Shown one piece after another: positions 28,544 to 38,069 of a stretch of DNA of 64,000 bases (position 1 is its first letter; the number at the start of each line of letters is the position of its first letter). The notes beneath the pieces were generated by a model. It was not told where the DNA came from and searched no databases. It worked only from the letters and a program-made list of their open reading frames with translations. Origin of the DNA: Pseudomonadota bacterium (GTDB taxonomy: Bacteria; Pseudomonadota; Alphaproteobacteria; Sphingomonadales; Sphingomonadaceae); the NCBI GenBank assembly GCA_023458055.1, contig JAEXAW010000028.1, positions 1-64,000 on the forward strand, written 5' to 3'. The position numbers and the translations under genes were made by a program.

Positions 28544-29226
28544 AGCGGCGCCTTCTGGCACAGAGTGGCGGCCAATTCCAGCATGTCTTGGTCGCGCGGA
28601 AGCTCCGGCCAGTGCACCCACGCCCAGCCTTCGCCCGCAACCGCCGCGACGCCCGCGCTGATCGCGTTCAGGCCAAAGCGCTGGCGGTCTATCGCCATAT
28701 CGGCGAGCGCCCAGGCCGCGCGCTGGCTGTGCAGCAGGATGATCGCAGGATGGGCGAAGGCTGCCGCGCGAGCAGCGTTGGCGGATTCAACAGCGTGCGC
28801 GCTATAGACGGGCATGATGCGGATGTTGATGCCGGGATGCGCCAAGGGGCTGTGCTGGACGCCGCATAGCCACAGGAGCCTGGTCCAACCGCGCACAGCG
28901 GCTTCGGCGAGCGCCGACGCGCCATTGTCCGGCCCGACCCAGACCGGGTCGATGCCGGCCTTGCGGGCGGCCGCCGCGGTTGCCTCGCCGACGGCAAGAC
29001 AGGGCAGCTCGGCATAGGCGACGAGACCCGCGCCGCCGAGCCGCGCGGCATTGGCGCTGGTCAAGAGCAGGGCGTCGAATGTGGACGCAGGCAGCGCTTC
29101 CCACGCTTCGGCGGCAACCTTGAACAGGGGAAGTTTGATCGTTGTAAGGCCAAGCGCTTGCGCGCGCGCTTCGGTTTCGCTCGCACCGGGTTCGGGCCGC
29201 AGGATGACAAGCGGGAGCCGGGTCAT
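28540..29226 (-). CDS. hemD: Uroporphyrinogen-III synthase
   Basis: Cyclises hydroxymethylbilane to uroporphyrinogen III. 228 residues from ATG 29226 (MTRLPLVILRPEPGASETEA), which opens as HemD proteins do; the extra upstream frame lies inside hemC. The family is poorly conserved, but LLLTSANAARLGG in the first half and a basic/hydrophobic C-terminus, with position directly after hemC (4-bp gap), make the call firm. It is translationally coupled to the mitofilin-like gene. Confidence 0.88.
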   Translation of the reverse strand: MTRLPLVILRPEPGASETEARAQALGLTTIKLPLFKVAAEAWEALPASTFDALLLTSANAARLGGAGLVAYAELPCLAVGEATAAAARKAGIDPVWVGPDNGASALAEAAVRGWTRLLWLCGVQHSPLAHPGINIRIMPVYSAHAVESANAARAAAFAHPAIILLHSQRAAWALADMAIDRQRFGLNAISAGVAAVAGEGWAWVHWPELPRDQDMLELAATLCQKAPL

Positions 29227-29230
29227 GGCG

Positions 29231-30163
29231 TCAGCGTCCGGCGAACAGCTTGCGCACGGCTGGCGGCGCACGTTCGAGCAGGTTGCGCGCGAGCTGCTCC
29301 GGTGTCGCCTCCGCATGGCTGCCGAGCAGCATTTCGCCGGCAACCATTTCCTTGCCATCCAGCGAGAGGAGTTGCGCGCGCAAGGTAAGCGCGCCGCCGG
29401 GTTCAGCCGTCGCCAGCGCAGCCACCGGCGAGCGGCAATCCGCGCCGAGTTCGGCGAGCAACGCGCGTTCGGCTTCTACCGCTGCACAGGTTGGCTGATG
29501 ATTGATCCTGGAAAGGAGCCCCCGCACCACCGCATCATCGGCGCGGCATTCGATCCCGATCGCGGCCTGCGACGGGGCGGGCAGCATCACATCCGTGTCA
29601 ATCGCGACGCCGATATCCTCCATCTCCAGCCGGTCAAGGCCCGCCGCTGCTAGCAGGGTCGCAGCCGCGTCCCCTGCCGCCAATTTGTTTAGGCGGGTCT
29701 GCACATTGCCGCGAAACAGGATGATCTGAAGATCGGGGCGCAAGCCCAGCAATTGGGCGGTGCGGCGCGGGCTGCTGGTGCCGACCACCGCGCCTTCGGG
29801 CAATGCGTCGATGCTGTCCGCACCAAGCAGCCGGTCACGCACATCGGCGCGTTTCAGCATCGCGGCGAGGACAAATTCGGTCGGGCGGATGGTCTCGACA
29901 TCCTTCATCGAATGCACCGAAAAATCGGTTTCGCCCATGCCGAGCGCGGCGTCCAGTTCCTTGGTCCACAGCGCCTTGCCGCCCACATCGGCAAGCGCGC
30001 GATCCTGGATTTTATCGCCGCTCGCGGTCATCGGTACGAGTTCGACCGCCTTATCGTCCCAGCCATGTTTGGCGAGCAGCGCGGCCTTGACCATATGCGC
30101 CTGCGCCATCGCCAAGGGGGAGGCACGGGTGCCCAAACGCAACGGAAAACGGTCTTCGATCAT
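29231..30163 (-). CDS. hemC: Hydroxymethylbilane synthase (porphobilinogen deaminase)
   Basis: Polymerises four porphobilinogens into hydroxymethylbilane. 310 residues from ATG 30163, preferred to ATG 30169 because AGGGG is better spaced. Signature LGTRASPLAMAQA (10-22), HSMKDVET, GTSSPRR (128-134), RGNVQTRLNKL and the dipyrromethane cofactor cysteine C243 in GADCRSPVA are all visible. It heads the hemC-hemD-mitofilin operon and is divergent from tsaD over 55 bp, a common alphaproteobacterial arrangement. Confidence 0.96.
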   Translation of the reverse strand: MIEDRFPLRLGTRASPLAMAQAHMVKAALLAKHGWDDKAVELVPMTASGDKIQDRALADVGGKALWTKELDAALGMGETDFSVHSMKDVETIRPTEFVLAAMLKRADVRDRLLGADSIDALPEGAVVGTSSPRRTAQLLGLRPDLQIILFRGNVQTRLNKLAAGDAAATLLAAAGLDRLEMEDIGVAIDTDVMLPAPSQAAIGIECRADDAVVRGLLSRINHQPTCAAVEAERALLAELGADCRSPVAALATAEPGGALTLRAQLLSLDGKEMVAGEMLLGSHAEATPEQLARNLLERAPPAVRKLFAGR

Positions 30164-30218
30164 GGCCATGCCCCTAGCGACAGTTGCGCCCGAGGGGAAG
30201 GGGTGGCTAAAGGGCCGG

Positions 30219-31253
30219 ATGGCCATCATCCTCGGCATCGAATCCAGTTGTGACGAAACCGCAGCCGCGCTTGTAACCGGCGAGCGGGCAATCCTTGCGC
30301 ATCGCCTTGCGACGCAGGAGGAGGAGCATCGCCCCTATGGCGGCGTGGTGCCCGAGCTTGCAGCGCGCGCGCATGTCGAAAAACTGGCACCGCTGGTCGA
30401 AGCCGCGCTTGCCGATGCGAAGCTCAGCCTTGCCGATATTGATGCGATTGCCGCAACCGCGGGACCGGGGCTGATCGGCGGCGTGATTGTCGGGCTGGTG
30501 ACCGCGAAGGCGCTGGCGCATGGGGCGCGCAAGCCGCTCGTCGCGGTCAATCATCTGGAAGGGCATGCGCTGAGCCCGCGCCTTGCCGATCCTGACCTTG
30601 AATTTCCCTATTTGCTGCTGCTGGTTTCGGGCGGGCATTGCCAGTTGCTCCGCGTCGAGGGCGTCGGGCGCTATCGCCGCCTCGCCACCACCATCGACGA
30701 TGCGGCGGGCGAAGCGTTCGACAAGACTGCCAAGCTGTTGAAATTAGGCTTTCCCGGCGGCCCGGCGGTCGAGCGCGCGGCGAGGGAAGGCGATCCTAAA
30801 GCCGTGCCGCTGCCCCGCCCGCTGGTCGGCACGCCCGATCCGCATTTCAGCTTCGCCGGGTTGAAAAGCGCGGTGATGCGCGCCGCCGACAGCGGCAACT
30901 ATGCGCCCAACGATATTGCCGCCTCGTTCCAGCAAGCGGTGGTCGATTGCCTCATCGACCGCACCAAAGGCGCGCTCCAGGCCAGCGGTCCGGTGACCGC
31001 ACTGGTGGTGGCCGGCGGGGTCGCAGCCAATGGCGCGGTGCGCGCCGCCCTTGAAAGCTTGGCCTCGGCACATGATCTGCGTTTCGTGGCACCGCCATTA
31101 TGGCTATGTACCGATAATGCCGCGATGATCGGCTGGGCAGGCGCGGAACGGTTCGCGCTCGGCCTCACTGATCCGCTCGACGTGCTAGCGCGCCCGCGCT
31201 GGCCACTCGATCCGGACGCGGAAAAAGCAAGGGGAGCAGGCGTCAAGGCATGA
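30219..31253 (+). CDS. tsaD: tRNA N6-threonylcarbamoyladenosine transferase
   Basis: Transfers threonylcarbamoyl to A37 of ANN-decoding tRNAs, with TsaB/TsaE. 344 residues from ATG 30219 (MAIILGIESSCDETAAA, the conserved N-terminus), so the long upstream in-frame extension into hemC is rejected. Metal-binding histidines H112 and H116 lie in NHLEGH, followed by LLLVSGGHCQLL and FPGGPAVERAA and the C-terminal VVAGGVAANGAVR. First gene of a tight tsaD-gpsA-flippase operon. Confidence 0.97.
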   Translation: MAIILGIESSCDETAAALVTGERAILAHRLATQEEEHRPYGGVVPELAARAHVEKLAPLVEAALADAKLSLADIDAIAATAGPGLIGGVIVGLVTAKALAHGARKPLVAVNHLEGHALSPRLADPDLEFPYLLLLVSGGHCQLLRVEGVGRYRRLATTIDDAAGEAFDKTAKLLKLGFPGGPAVERAAREGDPKAVPLPRPLVGTPDPHFSFAGLKSAVMRAADSGNYAPNDIAASFQQAVVDCLIDRTKGALQASGPVTALVVAGGVAANGAVRAALESLASAHDLRFVAPPLWLCTDNAAMIGWAGAERFALGLTDPLDVLARPRWPLDPDAEKARGAGVKA

Positions 31254-32242
31254 ACGGGGAGCAGAAATTCGGCGTGGTGGGCGCTGGCGCATGGGGCACC
31301 GCGCTCGCGCAGATGCTCGCCTCGGATGGCAGCGCCGTGACCTTGTGGGCGCGCGAACCCGAGGTCGCCCAAAGCATCAACCAAACCCATGAAAACAGCC
31401 TGTTCCTGAAAGGCCTGCCGCTGTCCGCGACGATCCGGGCGACCAATGACGTCAGCGATCTCGACGGTGCGGGCGCGCTCCTCATCGTCACCCCGGCGCA
31501 GCATATGCGCGCCAGCCTCGCGGCGATTCCCGTCGGCAAGCGCCCACTTATCCTCTGTTCCAAGGGCCTCGAAAGCGGGACCATGCAGATGATGAGCGAG
31601 GTCGCGCATGAGGTGCACCCCGACGCGCCAATTCTCGTGCTGTCCGGCCCTACCTTCGCGCATGAAGTCGCCGCCGGCCTTCCGACCGCTGTGACCTTCG
31701 CCTGCGAGGATGATGCGCTCGGCGAAAGCCTTGCCCGCGCCATCCGTCGCCCGGCCTTTCGTCCCTATCTATCGGGCGACGTCATCGGCGCGGAAATTGG
31801 CGGCGCGATCAAGAATGTCATCGCCATTGCCTGCGGCGTCGTCGAAGGCGCGGGGCTGGGCCAAAATGCGCGCGCCTCGCTCATCACGCGCGGCTTTGCC
31901 GAAATGACCCGCTTTGGCATGGCCAAGGGCGGCAAGGCGGAAACGCTGGCCGGTCTCGCGGGGCTTGGCGATCTGGTGCTGACCTGTTCGTCCACCTCGT
32001 CGCGCAATTTTTCGCTCGGCAAAGGCTTGGGCGAGGGCCGCTCGGCGGAGGAACTGTTGGCGGACCGTCATACGGTCGCGGAAGGCGCATTCAGCGCGCC
32101 CGTCGTGCTTGAGGCGGCGGAAAATATGGGCATCGACATGCCGATCGTAGCCGCGGTCAACCAATTGCTCAGCGGCGCAGCGGCGGTGAGCGAGGTGATC
32201 GCGGGGCTGTTGTCGCGTCCCTTGCGGAGCGAGGGACTTTGA
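31250..32242 (+). CDS. gpsA: Glycerol-3-phosphate dehydrogenase [NAD(P)+]
   Basis: Makes sn-glycerol-3-phosphate for phospholipids from dihydroxyacetone phosphate. 330 residues. The Rossmann motif VVGAGAWGTALAQ is at the N-terminus, followed by GPTFAHEVAAGLPTAVT, the catalytic-lysine segment EIGGAIKNVIAIACG and GLAGLGDLVLTC. ATG overlaps the tsaD stop (ATGA). The tsaD-gpsA linkage is frequent in alphaproteobacteria. Confidence 0.97.
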   Translation: MNGEQKFGVVGAGAWGTALAQMLASDGSAVTLWAREPEVAQSINQTHENSLFLKGLPLSATIRATNDVSDLDGAGALLIVTPAQHMRASLAAIPVGKRPLILCSKGLESGTMQMMSEVAHEVHPDAPILVLSGPTFAHEVAAGLPTAVTFACEDDALGESLARAIRRPAFRPYLSGDVIGAEIGGAIKNVIAIACGVVEGAGLGQNARASLITRGFAEMTRFGMAKGGKAETLAGLAGLGDLVLTCSSTSSRNFSLGKGLGEGRSAEELLADRHTVAEGAFSAPVVLEAAENMGIDMPIVAAVNQLLSGAAAVSEVIAGLLSRPLRSEGL

Positions 32243-33786
32243 GCCTCCCCCCGGGCGATACGGCGCGCCCCATCCCGCCTGATCCGACCGATGCGGAAGG
32301 CGGTGACGTCAAGGCGCTCGCCAAGGGTGGGCGGACCAATTTCCTTGGCTTTCTGCTGCGTCTCGCCGCCCGCTTGCCCTTCCTGTATCTCGCCGGGCGC
32401 TGGTATGGCGCCGAAGCGCTCGGGCGTTTTGCCTATGCCGTATTGGTGGTCGAACTGGCGGCCCAACTGGCGACGCTTGGCCTGAAGCGCGGGCTTGCCG
32501 AACAGCTGTCGAGCACCGAACGCGACCCGGCCTGCGTGGTGTGGGATGGATTATTACTCGCCCTCATCGTCTCGCTTGCGGCGGGGGGAATATTGATGGT
32601 CTTCCCGCAGCTGATGTTCCCCAACAGCGCGATCAACGGCTTCGATCATTTCTTTCCGCTCATCATCTTTGCGATTTCCGGCTGCGACATTGCGCTCGCC
32701 GCGCTCGCCTATCGCTTTGATATTGGCGCAACGGTGCGCGCCCGCTCGGTGGTCGAGCCTTGGGCGATCAGCATTGCGGCGTTCGGTTTTGCCTTTTATT
32801 CGCTGCGCGACGGGCTGATCCTGTCCTATGTCGTCGCGATGACGGCAGCATTTGTTGCCGCGATGATCCCGATGATCAAAAGCTATGGTTTCCCGCGTGG
32901 CTGGAACCCGCACCCCGAGCGGCTGTTCCGGATTGCTCAGCGCAACGCGCCGCTGGCCGCTGCCGATGCGATCGAATGGGGGTCGCGCCGCCTTGATCTC
33001 GCCATCCTGGGGCTGTTTGCCTCGCCCGCCATCGTCGGCATTTATTATGTCGCGCAGCAGGTCGCCTCGCTGCCGCAAAAGCTCAAGACCAGTTTCGATC
33101 CCATTTTGGGACCCGTCATCACGCGCAATTTGAAAGAAAACAAGCTCAAGGAAATCGCAGCACAGGTGAGCCAGGTCGGCTTCTGGATTATCGCGATGCA
33201 GGCCGGGATCGCGCTCGCGCTGGGCATACCGGGAGCCGGGGTGATGGGCCTTGTCGGCAAGGAATTTGTGAGCGGCACTGGCGCGCTCGGCTTCCTGCTC
33301 GCGGCCGAAGTGGTGGCGGCGACGGCAGTCGTCTCCGAAGCCGTGCTGGTCTATATGGCGCGCCACCGCAACCTGATGATTTCGTTCACCATGCTGGCGT
33401 TGCAGGCGGTATTGTCGGTGGTGTTCATCGAAATCGTGCGGCGCATCGAGCCGGACAAGCCCATCCTGATGGCCGACGCAGTTGCGGCGGCGCTAATGTG
33501 CGCGCTCGGCTTTGCCTCGTTGGTCAAGGCCGGATTGCTTTCGCGGCTACTCGGCGCGAGCGTCAATAATTGGCGCTGGCCGCTGGTCGTCGCCGCCGCG
33601 CTTGCAAGCGTGGTCGGTTTTCTCTTCACCCGCCTTCCCGAATGGGCCGAATTACTGTTCGGCATCCCGGCGATCCTCGGCGCTTACGGCTATTGGATAT
33701 GGACGCGCGGCTTTGGTCCGGACGACCGCGAACTGTTCCGCAAACGCGAAAAGACCATCGAAACGGCGGTCGAGACTGCCGACTGA
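32239..33786 (+). CDS. Polysaccharide/oligosaccharide flippase-like membrane protein
   Basis: 515 residues, around twelve transmembrane helices, MATE/MOP-like fold as in Wzx and related lipid-linked oligosaccharide flippases. The N-terminal TNFLGFLLRLAARLPFLYLA and the following LGRFAYAVLVVELAAQLATL resemble the family; residues 1-30 are an unstructured acidic lead. It begins with TTG at 32239 overlapping the gpsA stop (TTGA), so coupling is likely. No glycosyltransferase genes flank it. The substrate is unknown. Confidence 0.85.
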   Translation: MSLPPGDTARPIPPDPTDAEGGDVKALAKGGRTNFLGFLLRLAARLPFLYLAGRWYGAEALGRFAYAVLVVELAAQLATLGLKRGLAEQLSSTERDPACVVWDGLLLALIVSLAAGGILMVFPQLMFPNSAINGFDHFFPLIIFAISGCDIALAALAYRFDIGATVRARSVVEPWAISIAAFGFAFYSLRDGLILSYVVAMTAAFVAAMIPMIKSYGFPRGWNPHPERLFRIAQRNAPLAAADAIEWGSRRLDLAILGLFASPAIVGIYYVAQQVASLPQKLKTSFDPILGPVITRNLKENKLKEIAAQVSQVGFWIIAMQAGIALALGIPGAGVMGLVGKEFVSGTGALGFLLAAEVVAATAVVSEAVLVYMARHRNLMISFTMLALQAVLSVVFIEIVRRIEPDKPILMADAVAAALMCALGFASLVKAGLLSRLLGASVNNWRWPLVVAAALASVVGFLFTRLPEWAELLFGIPAILGAYGYWIWTRGFGPDDRELFRKREKTIETAVETAD

Positions 33787-33791
33787 GGATT

Positions 33792-34790
33792 TCAGCCCAA
33801 TCGCGCTTTGACCAACGCTTGCAAATTGCCCTGAACGCGCGGGCCAAATTGTGCGATCACCGCGCGGGCGCACACCGCCCCCATCAGCAGGGCGTCATCG
33901 AGCGAACGCCCTTGGGCAAGGCCGGTGAGGACCCCGGCGGCGAACAGGTCGCCCGCGCCGGTCGTGTCGATCACTTGGTCAATCGGTTCTGCGGCGACCG
34001 AATGGCGCGCGTCACCGCTGATCGCATGCGCGCCCTGCTCGCCGCGCGTCGCGATGAGAAGCGGCACCTTGGGTGCAATTGCGGCGACGGCGGCTTCAAA
34101 ATCATCACCGCTTTCCGCCAATGCGGTCAATTCATGCTCATTGGCGAACAGGATGTCGATCTTGCCCGCATCCATCATAGCGTGGAATTGGTCGCGATGG
34201 CCCAGCACCACGAACGTATCCGACAGGGTGAAGGCAACCTTGCGGCCGGCAGCCTTGGCTATGGCAATCGCCCCCTCCATCGCAGCGCGTGATTCGGGTG
34301 CGTTCCACAAATAGCCTTCGAGATAGAGAATCTCGCCCGCGCGGATCAATTCTTCGTCAAGCGCGGCTTCGGGAAGATATTGCGCAGCGCCAAGAAAGGT
34401 GTTCATCGTGCGCTGGCCATCGGGCGTGACCAGAATGAGACAGCGCGCCGTAGCGGGCTCGCCAGTGCGGGCGGGCGTGGTGAAATCAACGCCGAGCGCG
34501 GTCAGGTCATGGCGGAACACCTGTCCCAGTTGATCGTCGGCAACCTGGCCCACAAAGGCGCATTTGGCACCGAGCGCGGCCATCCCGGCGAGCGTATTGG
34601 CGGCGGAGCCCCCCGACATTTCGATTCCCGGAGCCATTGCCGCATAAAGATTGGCGGCTTCATCGGCATCGATCAGCCGCATCGAACCCTTGACCAGATT
34701 GCGCTCGACGATGAACGCATCTTCGGCGCGGGCAAGGACATCGACGATGGCGTTGCCAATGGCGACAATGTCATAACGGGGTGCGGTCAC
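33792..34790 (-). CDS. Adenosine kinase (PfkB family)
   Basis: 332 residues of the ribokinase/PfkB superfamily, closest in appearance to alphaproteobacterial adenosine kinases: YDIVAIGNAIVDVLA at the start, PfkB signature 1 SGGSAANTLAGMAALG, and signature 2 DTTGAGDLFAAGVL, whose GAGD carries the catalytic aspartate. Probably salvages adenosine to AMP. The substrate call rests on family resemblance; other nucleosides or sugars are possible. It ends 5 bp from the convergent flippase gene. Confidence 0.88.
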   Translation of the reverse strand: MTAPRYDIVAIGNAIVDVLARAEDAFIVERNLVKGSMRLIDADEAANLYAAMAPGIEMSGGSAANTLAGMAALGAKCAFVGQVADDQLGQVFRHDLTALGVDFTTPARTGEPATARCLILVTPDGQRTMNTFLGAAQYLPEAALDEELIRAGEILYLEGYLWNAPESRAAMEGAIAIAKAAGRKVAFTLSDTFVVLGHRDQFHAMMDAGKIDILFANEHELTALAESGDDFEAAVAAIAPKVPLLIATRGEQGAHAISGDARHSVAAEPIDQVIDTTGAGDLFAAGVLTGLAQGRSLDDALLMGAVCARAVIAQFGPRVQGNLQALVKARLG

Positions 34791-34897
34791 GGATGGCCAC
34801 CTTTCTCAAGACAAAAGTTTCGCGCGCCGTAGGGCGAGTCGCCCCATGCCGCAAGTAGTGTTGACCTTTGATGGCGAAGACTCCATGCCGTTGCGCA

Positions 34898-35587
34898 ATG
34901 ATTCAGGCCTTTTTTTTAGCGTTACGACAATTGTTCGAGCCGCGCATCCTGTGGGTGGTGGCCAAGGTCATCATGCTGACGGTGGCACTGTTCATCCTGT
35001 TCGGCATTGCCGGTTTTGCGGCGCTGGAAACATTGGCCCCGCAGCTTGGCTATCGCGGCGGCGAGACCGACTCGGCGCTGTTTGCGCTGCTGGTCACGCT
35101 GGCGCTCGGCTGGTTCCTGTTCCGCATTGTCGCGATGCTGGTGATGGGCGTGTTTTCCGACGAAGTGGTCGAGGTGGTCGAGCGCAAATATTTCCCCGCC
35201 GCCGCCGCGCAGGCGCGTAAGGTGGGGATCGGCAAGGGCTTACGCCTTGGCCTCGCATCAGCGGGCCGGGCGATCGGCTATAATCTTCTCGCGGTTCCGG
35301 TTTATATCGGACTGCTGGTGACGGGCGTCGGGCTCATCGTCGCGCTGGTGGTGGTGAACGGCCTCCTGTTGGGCCGCGATCTTCAGGATATGGTGATGGC
35401 CCGTCACGCCCATGATGGCTGGATGCAGCCTTTGCCGCGCGCGACGCGGATCACCCTCGGCATTCTTGTCGCGCTGATTTTCCTCGTGCCCTTCGTCAAT
35501 TTTCTTGCGCCCGTGATCGGCGCGGCCATGGCCGTGCATCTGGTGCACGCGCGCCCGACACCCATGATCAAGGAGCCAATCGCATGA
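34898..35587 (+). CDS. EI24/CysZ-like membrane protein
   Basis: About 229 residues, four or more hydrophobic segments, with ALRQLFEPRILWVVAKVIML at the N-terminus and GLLLGRDLQDMVMARH in the middle, as in EI24 domain proteins. Start ATG 34898 fits the usual N-terminus; ATG 34871 is an alternative, and neither has a good Shine-Dalgarno. CysZ members import sulfate, but no cys genes are nearby, so transport of sulfate is unproven. It overlaps the next gene (ATGA). Confidence 0.83.
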   Translation: MIQAFFLALRQLFEPRILWVVAKVIMLTVALFILFGIAGFAALETLAPQLGYRGGETDSALFALLVTLALGWFLFRIVAMLVMGVFSDEVVEVVERKYFPAAAAQARKVGIGKGLRLGLASAGRAIGYNLLAVPVYIGLLVTGVGLIVALVVVNGLLLGRDLQDMVMARHAHDGWMQPLPRATRITLGILVALIFLVPFVNFLAPVIGAAMAVHLVHARPTPMIKEPIA

Positions 35588-35970
35588 CCGGTTTTAGAAT
35601 GGCTATAGCGATGGGCGCGGCATTAACGCTTGCGGCCTGTGGTCCCGCCGTGCCGCCGCCCAAATCTGCTCCGCCCCCGCCGGTGCGCTATGCACCCAAC
35701 CCTTATCTTGGCGCATCCAGTCAAGCCCCCGCTGATATTGTCGGGCGTGATGCGCGCGCGCTCCAGCAACTCTTCGGCGCGCCGCGGCTTGATGTGCGCG
35801 AAGGGGCTGGCCGCAAGCTCCAATTTGCCAATGACCGCTGCGTGCTCGATACCTTTCTTTATGCGCCGCGAAATGGCGCGGAAGCGGTTGTCACCTATGC
35901 CGAAGCGCGCACCCGCGCCGGGGTCGATATGCCGGCATCTGCCTGCGTCAGCCAGCTGCGCCCGCATTAA
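35584..35970 (+). CDS. Small proline-rich lipoprotein, function unknown
   Basis: 128 residues. A signal peptide with lipobox LAAC (residues 16-19), then a proline-rich tether, then a ~75-residue domain containing GRDARALQQLFGAPRLDVRE and two cysteines (NDRC and SACVS) that could form a disulfide. The ORDER 'DLLGxP...D..EGxG..LQY' is reminiscent of SmpA/OmlA-type small envelope lipoproteins, but the match is not firm. ATG overlaps the EI24 stop. Its last 23 bp overlap the end of queG tail to tail. Confidence 0.72.
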   Translation: MTGFRMAIAMGAALTLAACGPAVPPPKSAPPPPVRYAPNPYLGASSQAPADIVGRDARALQQLFGAPRLDVREGAGRKLQFANDRCVLDTFLYAPRNGAEAVVTYAEARTRAGVDMPASACVSQLRPH

Positions 35971-37030
35971 GTTCGGCGAGCGCCCAGCGCACCGCTTCGG
36001 CGACAACCGGATTGGGGTCATCGATCAACGCCTGCAATGGCGCGATCAGCGCAGCATCGCCGCTATTGCCCGCTGCAATCGCTGCGTTCCGGACCATCCG
36101 GTCACGCCCGATCCGCTTGATCGGTGAGCCTGCGAAGATTTGCCGGAACTCTGCGTCATCGAGTGCGAGCAGGCTGGCGAGCGAAGGCGCGGCCAGTTCA
36201 GCGCGCGGGAGAAACGCGCGATGTGCCGCGGCGCTTTGGGCAAATTTGTTCCACGGGCACACCGCAAGGCAATCATCGCAGCCATAGATGCGGTTGCCGA
36301 TAGCGGTCCGTAGCTCAAGCGGGATCGGCCCCTTATTTTCGATGGTGAGATAAGAAATACACCGCCGCGCATCGACCCGGTAGGGCGCGGGGAAAGCATC
36401 GGTCGGGCAGGCCTCCTGACAAGCGGTGCAGCGCCCGCACCGGTCGGAGCCTGGCGTCGAGAGCGGTAATCGAAGCGTGGTATAAATCGCACCCAAAAAC
36501 AGCCAGCTGCCATGCGCGCGGCTGACGAGATTGCTGTGCTTCCCCTGCCAGCCAAGCCCCGCTGCGGCGGCGAGCGGCTTTTCCATCACCGGCGCTGTAT
36601 CAACGAACACTTTGACGTCGGTGTCGGGATCGGCGCTGCGCTGGACGAGGAAGGTCGCGAGTTGTTTCAGTGCACGCTTCATCACGTCATGATAATCCGC
36701 GCCTTGGGCGTAAACCGAAATCCGGCCGCGGTCGGGATGATCGGCGAGCACCAGCGGATCTTGCGCGGGCGCATAGCTCATGCCGAGCGCGATCACCGAA
36801 CGCACCTCGGGCCACAATCCCCTGGGACTAGCCCGCTGGGCCGCACGTTCCTCCATCCAGATCATGTCGGCATGGCGGCCTTCCTCAAGCCATTGGCGGA
36901 GGCGCACGGCGGTTTGCGGGGCCGCATCGGCATCGGCAATCCCGAAGGCGACAAAGCCGAGCGCCCTCGCCTCTTCAGCCAAGGCTGCCGCCAGCGCGTC
37001 GCTTTCCAGTCGGGGTGGTTTAGCCTTCAC
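35948..37030 (-). CDS. queG: Epoxyqueuosine reductase
   Basis: Cobalamin-dependent, two-[4Fe-4S] enzyme making the last step of queuosine in tRNA. 360 residues from GTG 37030, which has AAGGAAAAG upstream; the longer frame begins with TTG 37060. Iron-sulfur cysteines are seen in CGRCTACQEACPTDAF, RRCISYLTIE and YGCDDCLAVCPWN, and FVDTAPVMEKPLAAAAGLGW is typical. A C-terminal HEAT-like stretch follows. It is divergent from the ABC transporter genes and overlaps the upstream lipoprotein gene's end by 23 bp. Confidence 0.95.
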   Translation of the reverse strand: MKAKPPRLESDALAAALAEEARALGFVAFGIADADAAPQTAVRLRQWLEEGRHADMIWMEERAAQRASPRGLWPEVRSVIALGMSYAPAQDPLVLADHPDRGRISVYAQGADYHDVMKRALKQLATFLVQRSADPDTDVKVFVDTAPVMEKPLAAAAGLGWQGKHSNLVSRAHGSWLFLGAIYTTLRLPLSTPGSDRCGRCTACQEACPTDAFPAPYRVDARRCISYLTIENKGPIPLELRTAIGNRIYGCDDCLAVCPWNKFAQSAAAHRAFLPRAELAAPSLASLLALDDAEFRQIFAGSPIKRIGRDRMVRNAAIAAGNSGDAALIAPLQALIDDPNPVVAEAVRWALAELNAGAAG

Positions 37031-37127
37031 GCGCTTTTCCTTGCCAGAAATCGACGCCAAGCTAAACCGTTGTTAAATATTATGCGCCTAATCGGGTGCG
37101 TAGAATCAGAAATTTCGGGGTATAAGT

Positions 37128-38069
37128 TTGACCGATTATGTGCTGACCGCCGACGGGCTGGTCAAATATTTCGAACGCTATTGTGCGGTGGACCATGTCA
37201 GCCTCGCGGTGCCGCGCGGCACCGTTTACGGTGTGCTTGGCCCCAATGGCGCGGGCAAGACCACGACCATCCGTATGCTGCTCGGCATTATCGATCCCGA
37301 AGCGGGGAGCCGCACCTTACTCGGCGAAAGCCAGCCGCGCCGCGCCGCCTATCGGGTCGGTTATCTCCCCGAAGAACGCGGACTTTATCCCAATATGATC
37401 GCGCGCGACGCTGTGGCATTCATGGGCGCGCTGCGCGGCCTCGACTGGAAAGAGGGGCGGGCCCGCGCCGGGGAATTGATGGAACAGGTGGGGCTCACCC
37501 GCGTGATCGATGAAAAGGTGCGCAAAATGTCGAAAGGCATGGCGCAGATGGTCCAGCTGATCGGCTCGATTGTCCATAAACCTGAATTGATCGTGCTCGA
37601 CGAACCGTTTTCCGGGCTTGATCCGGTCAATCAAGAGCGGCTCGAAACCTTGGTGCGCGGAGAACAGGCGCGCGGCGCCACGATTGTTTTTTCGACCCAT
37701 GTGATGGCCCATGCCGAGCGGCTGTGCGACCGGCTGGTCATCATCGCCCGCTCCAAGCGCCGGTTCGAAGGCACGGTAGCCGAAGCGCGCGGCACCTTGC
37801 CGCTCCAGTTGCGCTATAGCCCCTCGGGCAAGGCCAGCGATGCCGAGATCGAAGCGTTGCTGCCAGCCGGTGCGACCCGCAACGGCGCATTATGGCAAGT
37901 CGGCGTATCCGAAAGCGAAGCGCAGGCCGTGGTCGCGCGCATCGTTGCAGGCGGGCATGGCATCGCCCAATTGAATGTCGACCGCCCGGGTCTCCACGAG
38001 GCCTTTGTCGACATTGTACGCAGAGCCGATCTAGAGGCGCAGGCCAGTCGGCCGGAGGTGGTGGCATGA
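37128..38069 (+). CDS. ABC-2 type transporter ATP-binding protein (NatA/YhaQ type)
   Basis: 313 residues. Walker A GPNGAGKTTT near 38-47, signature MSKGMAQ near 138 (a Ser-Lys-Gly variant common in this subfamily), Walker B LIVLDEPFSGLD, H-loop STHVM, and a C-terminal DUF4162-like domain (about 225-300). Starts with TTG 37128, giving the natural N-terminus (TDYVLTADGLVKYFERY). Coupled by ATGA to its permease. Likely exports Na+ or a toxic compound. Confidence 0.92.
   Translation: MTDYVLTADGLVKYFERYCAVDHVSLAVPRGTVYGVLGPNGAGKTTTIRMLLGIIDPEAGSRTLLGESQPRRAAYRVGYLPEERGLYPNMIARDAVAFMGALRGLDWKEGRARAGELMEQVGLTRVIDEKVRKMSKGMAQMVQLIGSIVHKPELIVLDEPFSGLDPVNQERLETLVRGEQARGATIVFSTHVMAHAERLCDRLVIIARSKRRFEGTVAEARGTLPLQLRYSPSGKASDAEIEALLPAGATRNGALWQVGVSESEAQAVVARIVAGGHGIAQLNVDRPGLHEAFVDIVRRADLEAQASRPEVVA

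Noticed and set aside
29760..30218. N-terminal extension of tsaD
   Set aside because: It is antisense to hemC; the conserved TsaD start is at 30219.
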